From the NCBI RefSeq assembly GCF_010994375.1, contig NZ_WHMA01000002.1:124001-188000 (forward strand): a DNA stretch of 64,000 nt, written 5' to 3'. Shown piece by piece: positions 17,793 to 26,390 of the stretch (within the stretch, counting starts at the first letter, position 1; every line of letters starts with the position of its first letter). The notes beneath the pieces are model-generated. The model saw nothing but the letters and a program-made list of their open reading frames with translations. It was not told the DNA's origin and ran no database searches. The position numbers and the translations under genes were made by a program. Source of the stretch: Halomonas sp. NO4 (GTDB lineage: Bacteria > Pseudomonadota > Gammaproteobacteria > Pseudomonadales > Halomonadaceae).

Positions 17793-18083
17793 ATGTCCAG
17801 CGAAACCCTGGAGCGTATCGCCCGCAACAAGAACGTGGCTCGAGCCGCTGCCCGTCAGTTGAGCATGGAGCAGCTGCACAAGCTTTCCGATGTCATTGGC
17901 GAAGTCATCGAGCAGAAGAAAGAAGAAGAGAAGCTTCGCGAGCAGGAGGAAGCGGACAAGGAAAGAAAGCTGGCCGAGATTCGCGAGGCCATGCAGGATG
18001 CCGGCCTCTCCGTGGAGGATCTCGTGGGGGAGCCGCCGCGTCGGCGTCGCGGTCGGCCTCCCAAGAATGCCAACGGCAATTGA
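17793..18083 (+). CDS. Mini H-NS-like protein with C-terminal AT-hook
   Basis: A 96-residue, highly charged protein. Residues 1 to about 78 resemble the N-terminal oligomerisation region of H-NS: an LERIARNKNVARAAARQLS start, a long Glu/Lys coiled coil, then REAMQDAGLSVEDLVGE, which parallels REMLIADGIDPNELL in E. coli H-NS. The usual H-NS DNA-binding domain is absent. Instead the chain ends in RRRRGRPPK, a classic AT-hook (GRP core flanked by basic residues). It is probably a nucleoid-associated protein that binds AT-rich minor grooves. It has its own promoter and is not in an operon. Confidence 0.75.
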   Translation: MSSETLERIARNKNVARAAARQLSMEQLHKLSDVIGEVIEQKKEEEKLREQEEADKERKLAEIREAMQDAGLSVEDLVGEPPRRRRGRPPKNANGN

Positions 18084-18113
18084 GCGCCTGGCGCGCCAGC
18101 GTGGCGTACCATC

Positions 18114-18141
18114 GGGGGCCGGCCGTCAGGTCGGCCCCCTT
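18114..18141. terminator. GC-rich hairpin between convergent genes
   Basis: An 8-bp stem (18114-18121 with 18132-18139) with a 10-nt loop, followed by TT, lies between the H-NS-like gene and the convergent RNase J-like gene. The T-tract is weak, so termination strength is uncertain. Confidence 0.45.
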
Positions 18142-18173
18142 GCTTGCTGGCCACAGGGCCAGGGACTCGGGGC

Positions 18174-19850
18174 TCAGCGCGAGGCGTCGAAGGCGGGGGA
18201 TTCCACGGCCATCAACTGCAGGTGCACGTCGGGTAGCTGACGCAGCCGCTCGCTCAGCCAGGCGGTAATGACGGGCTGCAACTGCAGGCGCAGTTCGGCG
18301 AGGGTCTCGGCCGTCAGGCTGTCGAGTCGTTCGTCCAGCCAGTCGCTGAAGGCGTCCTCATCCAGCGGGCGCATGTGATGGGCATCCAGCATCAGGCGGC
18401 CCAGGCGCGTCCAGCCGCTGCCGGTTGCGGCGACGGGAATGGCGAGGTAGAGGATGCCATGGCGCGACGAGCCGTGCTCGGCGGCCAGGCCGGGCAGGGG
18501 CGCGACCCCATCCTGGCTGACGATGCAGGGGCGCTGCGGGTGGCGCGACACCCGGCTCAGGCCGTCCGCGTCCAGGCGGATCAGGTCGCCGTTGACCGGC
18601 GACAGCGGGGCCTGGATGCCCAGCGATTCGGCGAGCTCGCGATGCGCCCGCTGGTGGCGCGCCTCGCCATGTACCGGCAGCAGGTGGCGGGGCCTGACCC
18701 AGCCGTAGAGGGTACGCAGTTCGTCCTGAGCCGGGTGGCCGGAGGCGTGGAGTTCGGGATGGTTGAACTCGTCCCAGATGGTGACGCCGAGCTGGCGCAG
18801 GCGGTGCTTGAGGCGTTCGATGAGCGGCTCGTTGCCGGGTATCGCCTTGGCCGAAAAGATCACGGTGTCGCTCGGCAGCAGTTCGAAGCTGGCATGGCGG
18901 CCGCTGGCCAGCCGGTTGAGGGCCGCGCGCGGCTCCCCCTGGCTGCCGGTGGCAATCACCAGCACCTCCTCCGGGGGGAGGTAGCCGAGGTCCTGCACCG
19001 GCACCAGGGGCGGCATGTCGTCAAAATACCCCAGTCCCCGCGCCACGCCCACCATGCGCTCCATGGCGCGTCCCATCAGGCTGACTCGTCGGCCACAGCG
19101 CTCGGCGGCCTGGGCCACGGCGAGCAGTCGCGCCAGGTTGCTGGCGAAGCAGCTCACCACCACGCGACCGGTACAGTCGGTCAGGGTGCGCTCCAGGGCG
19201 CGTGCCACCTCGCCCTCGCTGCGCGAATGGCCGGGCAGGGGGGCATTGGTGGAGTCACCGACCACCAGGTCGAGCGGCGCCAGGGCGCGCAGGCGGTCGC
19301 CGTGGATGGGCGGTCCGATCAGGGGTTCCGGGTCCAGCTTCCAGTCGCCGGTGTGCAGCACGCGGTAGTCGCCCACGGCGATCAGCAGGGCGCAGCTCTC
19401 GGGAATGGAGTGGGTGAGCGGGAGGAAGCGGATCGTGAAGGCGCCGCACTCCAGCGCCTCACCGGGTTCGATCACCCGAATGGCATCGGTTGAGAGCCCC
19501 CGATCGACGAACTTGGTGCGCAACAGACCGGCGGCGAGGGGAGTGGCGTGAATGGGGCAGCCCCATTGCGGCCACAGCCAGGCCGCGGCGCCGATGTGGT
19601 CCTCGTGGCCGTGGGTGATGAACAGCGCCGAGGGCGTGATATCGAGCGTTTCGAGTGTCTCGACGCTGGGTACCTGCAGGGGGGTGTCGGGCAGGTCCTG
19701 GCGCAGCATCATGCCGCAGTCCACCGCGATCCAGGCGTCCTCGTGGCCGTAGAGTCCGAGGTTCATGCCGATCTCTCCGCAGCCGCCCAGGGGGAGGTAA
19801 TGCAAGGGCGGGCGGCGGCGGGGGCGGATCGTCACACGGGGTGGATGCAT
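18174..19850 (-). CDS. Ribonuclease J-like metallo-beta-lactamase/beta-CASP nuclease
   Basis: A 558-residue protein from the ATG giving MHPPRVTIRP. The metal site HGHEDH (80-85) is followed by other hydrolase ligands (LTHSIPES and HTGDWKLD). The beta-CASP region carries RNase J signatures: ATGSQGEPRAALNRLASG, SAKAIPGNE, HASGHPAQDEL and LPVHGEARHQRAH. A C-terminal domain of about 130 residues follows. RNase J acts in 5'-3' RNA decay and processing in many bacteria but is absent from E. coli. It is divergent from purU. An in-frame extension to 20000 lacks similarity and is rejected. Confidence 0.88.
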   Translation of the reverse strand: MHPPRVTIRPRRRPPLHYLPLGGCGEIGMNLGLYGHEDAWIAVDCGMMLRQDLPDTPLQVPSVETLETLDITPSALFITHGHEDHIGAAAWLWPQWGCPIHATPLAAGLLRTKFVDRGLSTDAIRVIEPGEALECGAFTIRFLPLTHSIPESCALLIAVGDYRVLHTGDWKLDPEPLIGPPIHGDRLRALAPLDLVVGDSTNAPLPGHSRSEGEVARALERTLTDCTGRVVVSCFASNLARLLAVAQAAERCGRRVSLMGRAMERMVGVARGLGYFDDMPPLVPVQDLGYLPPEEVLVIATGSQGEPRAALNRLASGRHASFELLPSDTVIFSAKAIPGNEPLIERLKHRLRQLGVTIWDEFNHPELHASGHPAQDELRTLYGWVRPRHLLPVHGEARHQRAHRELAESLGIQAPLSPVNGDLIRLDADGLSRVSRHPQRPCIVSQDGVAPLPGLAAEHGSSRHGILYLAIPVAATGSGWTRLGRLMLDAHHMRPLDEDAFSDWLDERLDSLTAETLAELRLQLQPVITAWLSERLRQLPDVHLQLMAVESPAFDASR

Positions 19851-19881
19851 CGGCAGTTCTGGGTCGATCAATGGGTCTTTC

Positions 19882-19911
19882 ACTATACGGGATGGCCCCG
19901 CGGCTCCACAA
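19882..19911 (-). promoter_or_regulatory. Putative promoter of the RNase J-like gene
   Basis: On the minus strand TTGTGG (19911-19906) and TATAGT (19887-19882) are spaced by 18 bp, about 30 bp before the start codon. The -10 matches 5 of 6; the -35 is weak. Confidence 0.4.
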
Positions 19912-19998
19912 TCCGCTCCGCCCCGGCGCTGCCAAGGCGGCGGCATCTTCGCTACAATGCCTGCCCCGTTCCTCCCGAACTGCACAGCGTTGGCCGCC

Positions 19999-20853
19999 AT
20001 GCCCCACTACTATCGCCTGGTTGTTTCCTGTCCCGATCGTCGCGGCATCGTGGCCCGCGTGTCCGGCTTCATTGCCGGGCACGGCGGCTCCATTACCGAG
20101 GCGAGCCAGCATTCCGACCTGGAGTCGGGGCGCTTTTTCATGCGCTACGAGATTCTCGCCGACTCCATCGGTATGACCGCCGATGAACTGCGCGAGGCCT
20201 TCGCGCCGGTCGCGCGGGAGTTCGACATGCAGTGGGCACTGCGGGATACCCGCCATCGCCCGCGAGTCGTGGTGATGGTCTCCCGTGAGCGCCACTGCCT
20301 GGTCGATCTGCTGTATCGCTGGACGGCCGGCGAACTCGAGGGGGATATCGTCGGGGTGATCTCCAATCACGACGACATGCGCGGCCTGGTGGAGTGGCAC
20401 GGGCTGCCCTACCACCATGTCCCGGTACCTGCCGATGACAGGGACGCGGCCTTTGCCAAGGTGGAAAGTCGCCTCGAGGCGCTGGGCGCCGATACCGTGG
20501 TGCTGGCCCGCTACATGCAGATCCTGCCGCCGGGGGTGTGCCGTCGCCATGCCGGTCGGGTGATCAACATCCATCACAGCTTTCTGCCCTCCTTCGCCGG
20601 GGCTCGCCCCTATCACCAGGCCCATGCCCGGGGAGTCAAGCTGATCGGGGCGACCTGCCACTACGTGACCGAGGAGCTGGACGCCGGCCCGATCATCGAG
20701 CAGGACATCCACCGGGTGAGCCACTGTCATACCACCGGGGATCTGGTGCGCTTCGGTCGCGACGTGGAGCGGGCCGTGTTGGCGCGGGGCCTGCGCTGGC
20801 ACCTGGAGGATCGCGTGCTCATCCATGGCAACAAGACGGTGGTGTTCGCCTGA
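19999..20853 (+). CDS. purU: Formyltetrahydrofolate deformylase
   Basis: A 284-residue enzyme that hydrolyses 10-formyl-THF to THF and formate, supplying formate for purine synthesis and balancing one-carbon pools. An N-terminal ACT domain (VVSCPDRRGIVARVSGFIA) precedes the formyl-transferase-like domain with VINIHHSFLPSF and HYVTEELDAGPIIEQ. The start at MPHYYRLVV is preferred over an upstream in-frame ATG at 19957, which falls in the probable -10 region (TACAAT at 19953-19958). Confidence 0.93.
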   Translation: MPHYYRLVVSCPDRRGIVARVSGFIAGHGGSITEASQHSDLESGRFFMRYEILADSIGMTADELREAFAPVAREFDMQWALRDTRHRPRVVVMVSRERHCLVDLLYRWTAGELEGDIVGVISNHDDMRGLVEWHGLPYHHVPVPADDRDAAFAKVESRLEALGADTVVLARYMQILPPGVCRRHAGRVINIHHSFLPSFAGARPYHQAHARGVKLIGATCHYVTEELDAGPIIEQDIHRVSHCHTTGDLVRFGRDVERAVLARGLRWHLEDRVLIHGNKTVVFA

Positions 20854-20873
20854 CATCACCGTGGGAGGCAGCC

Positions 20874-21545
20874 GTGACCTTCTCCGAGACCCTGCTCGAG
20901 CCCTGGCTGCTGCTGCTGGCCGGCGTCGTGGCGCTGGCGGTGGTGGGGCTCGCCCTGGCGCAGCGCCCCTGGCAGGCACTGCTGACCGACAGCGGCCTGC
21001 AGCATCGCTGGCTGGCGGCCACGGTGGCGGTGCTCCTGCTGTGGCAGCTGCGTGCCCAGGCGGTGGACTGGCTGACCCTGCACCTGATGTTCACGGCGCT
21101 GTTGACGCTCGTTTTCAAGGCGCCGCTGGCGCTGGCCACCAACCTGATCGTCAATCTCTCCCTGGTGGTGCTGGGCAGGACGGCCTGGCCGCTTCTGGGG
21201 GTCAACATCCTGATCACCGGCGTGGTGCCGGCACTGATCACGGTGCTGGTGTGGCGGCTGGTCGACCGCCGGCTGCCCGACAACCTGATGGTATTTCTCT
21301 TCGTGTGCGGCTTTTTCGGGGCGGCGCTGGCCACTTTGGGCACCGGGCTCGCCGGGCTGGGGCTGGTCATGCTCGGCGCCACCGACCCCGAGGCGATCCA
21401 TCTGGCCCGCGAGTATGCGCTCTTCCTGCCGCTGCTGATGCCCTCCGAGGCGTTCATCACCGGCATGCTGCTGAGCATTCTGATGGTCTACCACCCGAGC
21501 TGGGTGGCGACGTTCAATGACCATCGCTATATCGACACGAAGTGA
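20874..21545 (+). CDS. Polytopic membrane protein, ECF-type permease-like family (COG3235-like)
   Basis: A 223-residue integral membrane protein with about six hydrophobic segments. The pattern MFTALLTLVFKAPLAL, then WPLLGVNILITGVVPA and LPLLMPSEAFITGMLLSILMVY, resembles the predicted energy-coupling-factor permease family COG3235. The GTG start is preceded by GGGAGG at good spacing and follows purU by 20 bp. The transported compound, if any, is unknown. Confidence 0.65.
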   Translation: MTFSETLLEPWLLLLAGVVALAVVGLALAQRPWQALLTDSGLQHRWLAATVAVLLLWQLRAQAVDWLTLHLMFTALLTLVFKAPLALATNLIVNLSLVVLGRTAWPLLGVNILITGVVPALITVLVWRLVDRRLPDNLMVFLFVCGFFGAALATLGTGLAGLGLVMLGATDPEAIHLAREYALFLPLLMPSEAFITGMLLSILMVYHPSWVATFNDHRYIDTK

Positions 21546-21548
21546 CGG

Positions 21549-22613
21549 TTACAGCGGCAGCGTCAGCTGACGGCGGGCGTCCTCGGACACGAGGCGCACG
21601 CCGACGCCGAGGAGGCGCACGGGGCGCTGGCGCCGCGCCCAGGCCTGGTCGAGCAGACCGAGAAAGCCGGACAGGGCGGGCTCACCGCTGCGCTCCTCGA
21701 GGGTGGTGAGGCGGAAGTCGTCGCAGCGCAGCTTGACGAAGCGCCCGGCCACCGGCGGGTGGCCGTGGCGGGCCAGGCGCGCCTCGAGCCGCTCGCACAG
21801 CGGCGCCAGCGCCTCCCAGCAGTGCGCCAGGTCGGGCAGGTCGCGGGCGAAGGTGGTCTCCACGCTCACCGACTTGCGCTCGCGCTCCACGCGTACCGGG
21901 CGCTCGTCGATGCCGCGGGCGAGCTCGAAGAGGCGCCGGCCGAACTTGCCGAACTCCTGGAGGAGGGTCTCAAGGGGCAGGCGCTCGAGGTCGGCACAGG
22001 TGGCAATGTCGAGCGCGCTGAGCCGTGCGGCCGTGGCCGGGCCCACCCCGTGCAGCTTGGTCACCGGCAGCTCGCGCACGAAGGACGCGACGCGCTCGGG
22101 GGGAATCACGGTGAGGCCGTCGGGCTTCTCCCAGTCGCTGGCGATCTTGGCCAGGAACTTGCTTGGCGCCACGCCCACCGAGACGGTGATGCCGGTGCGC
22201 GCCAGGCTCTGCTCCTTGAGCCACTGGGCCATCCAGGTGGCGCTGCCGGCGAAGCGGGTCACCTCGCTGACATCGAGGAAGGCCTCGTCCAGCGACAGCG
22301 GCTCCACCAGCGTAGTGAGCTCGTGGAATATCGCCTGAATCTGCCGCGAGACCTCGCGGTACTTGTCGAAGTCGCCCGGCAGCAACCTGAGGTGCGGGCA
22401 GAGGCGCAGGGCCCGGGCCGTGGGCATGGCGGAGTGGATGCCGTACTGGCGGGCCGGGTAGTTGCAGGTGGCGATCACTCCGCGCTGTTCCGCGCGGCCC
22501 CCGATCGCCAGCGGCACCTCGCGCAGCCGCGGGTCGTCGCGCATCTCCACCGCCGCGTAGAAGCAGTCGCAGTCGGCGTGCAGGATCTTGCGATCAGCCG
22601 AGGGCGTTGCCAT
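21549..22613 (-). CDS. dinB: DNA polymerase IV
   Basis: A 354-residue Y-family translesion polymerase. Catalytic carboxylates are visible in [12 protein letters not shown] (Asp14) and SLDEAFLD (Asp109, Glu110). The little-finger region follows ([14 protein letters not shown]). Its start overlaps the last 20 bp of lexA, so it is probably translated by coupling and controlled by the lexA promoter. Confidence 0.94.
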   Translation of the reverse strand: MATPSADRKILHADCDCFYAAVEMRDDPRLREVPLAIGGRAEQRGVIATCNYPARQYGIHSAMPTARALRLCPHLRLLPGDFDKYREVSRQIQAIFHELTTLVEPLSLDEAFLDVSEVTRFAGSATWMAQWLKEQSLARTGITVSVGVAPSKFLAKIASDWEKPDGLTVIPPERVASFVRELPVTKLHGVGPATAARLSALDIATCADLERLPLETLLQEFGKFGRRLFELARGIDERPVRVERERKSVSVETTFARDLPDLAHCWEALAPLCERLEARLARHGHPPVAGRFVKLRCDDFRLTTLEERSGEPALSGFLGLLDQAWARRQRPVRLLGVGVRLVSEDARRQLTLPL

Positions 22614-23238
22614 TGCCGCCGCGGATGACGCCTACACCGATCCCCTCGATCTCCAGCGCCTCGTGACGCAGGTCCACCTCGATGGGGGCGAAGTCCGGGT
22701 TCTCCGCCGCGAGGGTCACCCGGTGGCCGTGGCGCTGGAAGCGCTTGACGGTCACCTCGTCCTCGAGGCGAGCGACCACGATCTGCCCGTCGCGCACCTG
22801 GTCGGTACGGTGCACGGCCAGCAGGTCGCCCTCGAGGATGCCGGCATCCTTCATGGAGAGGCCGCGTACCTTGAGCAGGTAGTCGGCGCGGGGGGTGAAG
22901 AACTCCGGCGGCAGCGGGCAGTAGCGGTCGATGTGTTCGGCGGCGAGCACCGGGCTGCCGGCCGCCACCTCGCCAATGATCGGCAGACCTTCGGTACCGC
23001 TGTCAGGCGGCGGCTCGGGTTCGGCCATGGCGAGGCGAATCCCTCGCGAGGTGCCGCGCATCACCCGGATGACGCCCTTGCGCTCCAGGGCCCGCAGGTG
23101 CTCCTCGGCGGCGTTGGGGGAGCGAAAGCCGAGTGCCCGGGCGATCTCGGCGCGTGTGGGCGGATAGCCCAGCTCGTTCATCGTCTTGACGATGAAGTCG
23201 AAGACGTGCTGCTGGCGTGGCGTAAGGGGGCGAGTCAT
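22594..23238 (-). CDS. lexA: LexA repressor
   Basis: A 214-residue SOS repressor. The winged helix covers 1-65 ([12 protein letters not shown] and [13 protein letters not shown]), the self-cleavage site is Ala93-Gly94, and the Ser128/Lys165 dyad is intact (RGLSMKDAG and VTVKRF). The start at 23238 follows a GGAGG site. The gene is divergent from psrA, as in pseudomonads, but is followed by dinB instead of sulA. Confidence 0.95.
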   Translation of the reverse strand: MTRPLTPRQQHVFDFIVKTMNELGYPPTRAEIARALGFRSPNAAEEHLRALERKGVIRVMRGTSRGIRLAMAEPEPPPDSGTEGLPIIGEVAAGSPVLAAEHIDRYCPLPPEFFTPRADYLLKVRGLSMKDAGILEGDLLAVHRTDQVRDGQIVVARLEDEVTVKRFQRHGHRVTLAAENPDFAPIEVDLRHEALEIEGIGVGVIRGGNGNALG

Positions 23239-23263
23239 GCGACCTCCGGCTGGCGCTGCTTTA

Positions 23264-23279
23264 TTGGTCAAGTATACAG
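23264..23279 (-). promoter_or_regulatory. Degenerate SOS-box-like half-site and -10 upstream of lexA
   Basis: Reading the minus strand, CTGTATACTTGACCAA matches the left half of the LexA box CTGT-N8-ACAG but not the right half. The embedded TATACT could serve as a -10 element. It lies 26 bp before the lexA start. Autoregulation by LexA is expected but this site is imperfect. Confidence 0.35.
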
Positions 23280-23330
23280 CATGGAAGTTCATCCAGTAAG
23301 TGAGGTGGCACCCGGCCGCCAGGTCCCTGG

Positions 23331-23340
23331 CGTTTCAAAC
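23331..23340. promoter_or_regulatory. CGTTTCAAAC element, upstream copy
   Basis: The 10-mer CGTTTCAAAC, followed by A, recurs exactly 66 bp downstream (23397) in the psrA operator. It carries the CAAAC half-site of PsrA and may be an auxiliary site in the lexA-psrA gap. Confidence 0.35.
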
Positions 23341-23400
23341 AGGATGCTCCAATCCGGCGTTGAGAGAGCACCTGTATTCGCGTAGGATTTCTGTACGTTT

Positions 23401-23414
23401 CAAACAATCGTTTC
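23401..23414. promoter_or_regulatory. PsrA-type operator upstream of psrA
   Basis: CAAAC-AATC-GTTTC fits the published Pseudomonas PsrA motif (G/C)AAAC-N2-4-GTTT(G/C). It ends 16 bp before the psrA start codon, consistent with the negative autoregulation known for PsrA. Confidence 0.65.
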
Positions 23415-23430
23415 CATCGAGGCCCGGATC

Positions 23431-24099
23431 ATGGCCCAGACAGATACCGTCACGCGCATTCTCGATACCGCCGAGGTGCTGTTCGCCGAGCGCGGCTTTG
23501 CCGAAACGTCGCTGCGGACCATCACCAGCAAGGCGCGGGTCAACCTGGCCGCGGTGAACTATCACTTCGGTTCCAAGAAGGCCCTGATCCAGGCGGTCTT
23601 CGCCCGCTACCTCGACCCCTTCACCGAGCGTTTCCACGGTGCCCTGGACGCGCTCGAGGCGCGTCATCCCGACGGCACCATCCCCCTCGAGGAGCTGCTC
23701 GAGTCCATGGCGCGCACCGTGCTGGAGGTGCCCGCCGAGCGCCATAGTCTCAAGGTGTTCATGAAACTGCTGGGGCTCGCCTACAGCCAGGCCCAGGGCC
23801 ATCTGCGCCGCTATATCCAGGAGGAGTACGGCAGCGTCTTCACCCGCTTCACCGAACTGGTGCGCCGCGCCACCCCCGAGCTGCCCGATGCCGAACGCTT
23901 CTGGCGGCTGCATTTCGTGCTGGGCACGGTGATCTTCACGCTCTCGGGCCTGGATGCGCTGCGCGACATCGCCGAGAAGGACTACGGCGAGCACGTCTCG
24001 GTGCGCGACCTGGTCCGGCGCCTGCGCCCCGTGGTGGTTGCGGCCCTGAACGCGCCGCTGCCGGAGGCGCCGATGGCCAACCGCGCCGAGGCCAGCTGA
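23431..24099 (+). CDS. psrA: TetR-family regulator PsrA
   Basis: A 222-residue regulator. The N-terminal helix-turn-helix (RILDTAEVLFAERGFAETSL, then NLAAVNYHFGSKKALIQAVF) is nearly identical in pattern to Pseudomonas PsrA, a fatty-acid-responsive regulator of rpoS and beta-oxidation genes. The lexA-psrA-nagZ synteny matches Pseudomonas. A PsrA-type site lies directly upstream. Its stop codon overlaps the next start by 1 bp. Confidence 0.88.
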   Translation: MAQTDTVTRILDTAEVLFAERGFAETSLRTITSKARVNLAAVNYHFGSKKALIQAVFARYLDPFTERFHGALDALEARHPDGTIPLEELLESMARTVLEVPAERHSLKVFMKLLGLAYSQAQGHLRRYIQEEYGSVFTRFTELVRRATPELPDAERFWRLHFVLGTVIFTLSGLDALRDIAEKDYGEHVSVRDLVRRLRPVVVAALNAPLPEAPMANRAEAS

Positions 24100-24617
24100 T
24101 GCGCACCCCGCGGCTGGAGACGCTACCGCCCGCCGGCGCGCCCTGGCTGGAGGTCGATATCCCGGCCCAGCGCCTGGTGGTGTGGCGGGGGGACACGCCG
24201 GCGTCGAGCTATGCCGTCTCCACCGGGGCGGCTGGCACCGGCCAGCGGGAAGGCAGCGGCCAGACGCCGCTGGGCTGGCACTATGTGCGCGCCGCCATCG
24301 GTGACGGGCTGCCGGTTGGCGCCGTGTTCCGTGGGCGCCGCTTCACCAGGGAGGTCTACAGCGAAGCTCTTGCTGCCGCTCACCCGGGACGTGACTGGAT
24401 TCTCACCCGCATCCTGTGGCTCTGCGGGCTGGAGCGGGGCATCAATCGCGGGGGAGACGTCGACAGTCAGCGGCGCTATATCTACCTGCATGGCACGCCG
24501 CCTAGCGAGCCCATGGGCGAGCCACGCTCTCACGGTTGCATTCGCCTGCGCGACACCGATCTGCTGGCGGTGTTCGACCTGGCGGTGCCGGGTACGCCGG
24601 TGTGGGTGCACGACTGA
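24099..24617 (+). CDS. L,D-transpeptidase, YkuD domain
   Basis: A 172-residue protein with the catalytic motif YLHGTPPSEPMG, then SHGCIRL (active-site Cys and His). No signal peptide or lysin motif is visible at the N-terminus, which is unusual for a peptidoglycan crosslinking enzyme. Either export uses another route or it acts on cytoplasmic recycling intermediates. It overlaps psrA by 1 bp and precedes nagZ, a peptidoglycan recycling gene. Confidence 0.85.
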   Translation: MRTPRLETLPPAGAPWLEVDIPAQRLVVWRGDTPASSYAVSTGAAGTGQREGSGQTPLGWHYVRAAIGDGLPVGAVFRGRRFTREVYSEALAAAHPGRDWILTRILWLCGLERGINRGGDVDSQRRYIYLHGTPPSEPMGEPRSHGCIRLRDTDLLAVFDLAVPGTPVWVHD

Positions 24618-24626
24618 GGCGAGTCG

Positions 24627-24655
24627 CTGACACTCGCCGCCCACTGGGCTAGAAT
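24627..24655 (+). promoter_or_regulatory. Putative sigma-70 promoter for nagZ
   Basis: CTGACA (24627-24632) and TAGAAT (24650-24655) are spaced by exactly 17 bp; each matches 5 of 6 consensus bases. It lies 29 bp before the nagZ start. Confidence 0.65.
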
Positions 24656-24684
24656 CGACCCCCTGTGGCCCAAGGATTCCTACC

Positions 24685-25698
24685 ATGACCCATTCCCTAG
24701 GCCCGGTGATGCTGGACCTGGAAGGCACCCGCCTGAGGGTGGAGGAGCGTAAGCTTCTGGCGCGCCCCGAAGTGGGCGGCGTGATCCTGTTCGGGCGCAA
24801 CGTCCAGGATGCTCAGCAGGTTCGCGCGCTGTGCGATGCCATTCGCGGGGTGCGGCCCGACCTGCTGCTCGCCATCGACCAAGAGGGCGGTCGCGTGCAG
24901 CGCCTGCGCCAGGGCGTCACCCGCCTGCCCGCCATGGGGCGCATCGGCCGCGACTTCGCCGTGGCCCCCGAGGTCACCTTGCGACTCTGCCAGGATACCG
25001 GCTGGCTGCTGGGCATGGAGATGGCGGCCTGCGGCCTGGACTTCAGCTTCGCGCCGGTTCTCGACGTCGACGTGGGCCTCTCCAGCGTGATCGGCGATCG
25101 CAGCTTCGGGGCCGACCCCGAGACCGTGGCCGCCATGGGAGGCGCCTTCGTGGCCGGCCTGCACGAGGCGGGCATGGCCGCCGTGGGCAAGCATTTTCCC
25201 GGCCATGGCGGGGTGGCGGCCGATTCCCACCTCGAGATGCCCGTGGACGACCGCCCGCTGGCCGAGCTCAAGCGTCGTGACCTGGTGCCGTTCTCCGCCC
25301 TGGCGGCGCGCCTCGACGGCATCATGCCGGCTCACGTCATCTATTCCGCCCTCGATGCCCGCCCGGCGGGGTTCTCGGCCAGCTGGCTGGGGATGCTGCG
25401 CGAGACCCTGGGCTTCAAGGGCACGCTCTTCTCCGACGACCTCGGCATGGCGGCGGCCAGCGTCGCCGGCGGGCCGCGCGAACGGGCGCGGGCGGCACTC
25501 GCCGCCGGCTGCGACGCGGTGCTGGTGTGCAACGACCGCTCCGCCGCCCTGGAAGCGCTCGATGCCTGCAGCGGCCGGCGCTTCCGCCCCGCCCGGCGGC
25601 TGCGCTACGGCCGTGCGCGCCCGGAGCTGGAAGCCCTGGCGGCCCTCAGCCGCTGGCGCCGGGTGCACGCCCGCCTCGAGGCCATGGCCGGCCACTGA
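24685..25698 (+). CDS. nagZ: Beta-N-acetylhexosaminidase NagZ
   Basis: A 337-residue family 3 glycoside hydrolase that removes GlcNAc from cytoplasmic anhydro-muropeptides during cell-wall recycling. The active-site loop KHFPGHGGVAADSHLEMP and the nucleophile region LFSDDLGMAAAS are present. It has its own near-consensus promoter. Conserved position near psrA and lexA supports the call. Confidence 0.95.
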   Translation: MTHSLGPVMLDLEGTRLRVEERKLLARPEVGGVILFGRNVQDAQQVRALCDAIRGVRPDLLLAIDQEGGRVQRLRQGVTRLPAMGRIGRDFAVAPEVTLRLCQDTGWLLGMEMAACGLDFSFAPVLDVDVGLSSVIGDRSFGADPETVAAMGGAFVAGLHEAGMAAVGKHFPGHGGVAADSHLEMPVDDRPLAELKRRDLVPFSALAARLDGIMPAHVIYSALDARPAGFSASWLGMLRETLGFKGTLFSDDLGMAAASVAGGPRERARAALAAGCDAVLVCNDRSAALEALDACSGRRFRPARRLRYGRARPELEALAALSRWRRVHARLEAMAGH

Positions 25699-25749
25699 GC
25701 CGCCGCGGCCTGACATCTTACTTACCCGACTGCCCGACGAGTTCCCTGC

Positions 25750-26328
25750 ATGCCCAAGCTTGAACCCGATATCCATGACTCCCTGGCTACCATGCGCGAG
25801 GTCATGGAGACCGCCGACTGCCTGATCTCCCACGACGAGGTGGAAGCGGCGCTAGATCGCATGGCTGCGGCCATCACCGCCGATCTGGGCGATACCCTGC
25901 CGGTCTTCTACTGCGTGATGAACGGCGGTCTGATCACCACCGGTCACCTGCTCACCCGGCTGGGCTTCCCCCTCGAGGTCGACTACCTGCACGCCACGCG
26001 CTACCGCGGTGGCATTCGCGGCGGCGAACTCTTCTGGCGGGTCTCGCCGGAAGTGCCGATGGCCGGCCGTCACGTGGTGATCGTCGACGACATCCTCGAC
26101 GAGGGGGCGACGCTCGCGGCGATTCTCGACTACTGCCGCGAGGCGGGAGCGGCGAGCATTTCCACCGCGGTGCTGGTCGACAAGCGCCACGACCGCAAGG
26201 CGGTGCCCGGCCTCAAGGCCGACTACTGCAGCCTGGAGGTGGCCGACCGCTACGTCTTCGGTTTCGGCATGGACTACAAGGGTTACTGGCGCAATGCGCC
26301 GGGGATCTTTGCGCCCAAGGGGCTGTAG
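25750..26328 (+). CDS. hpt: Hypoxanthine-guanine phosphoribosyltransferase
   Basis: A 192-residue type I phosphoribosyltransferase. It shows FYCVMNGGLITTGHL, YLHATRYRGGIRGGELFW, the PRPP loop VVIVDDILDEGATL and the C-terminal FGFGMDYKGYWRN of the pseudomonad-type enzyme. It makes IMP and GMP, complementing apt and gpt at the start of the window. A bidirectional terminator follows. Confidence 0.93.
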   Translation: MPKLEPDIHDSLATMREVMETADCLISHDEVEAALDRMAAAITADLGDTLPVFYCVMNGGLITTGHLLTRLGFPLEVDYLHATRYRGGIRGGELFWRVSPEVPMAGRHVVIVDDILDEGATLAAILDYCREAGAASISTAVLVDKRHDRKAVPGLKADYCSLEVADRYVFGFGMDYKGYWRNAPGIFAPKGL

Positions 26329-26390
26329 GCCCTTCGGGCAGGGACAAGGGGCGAGGTACAAGGGGCCCCGTTCCTCTCCCTGCAATCAAA

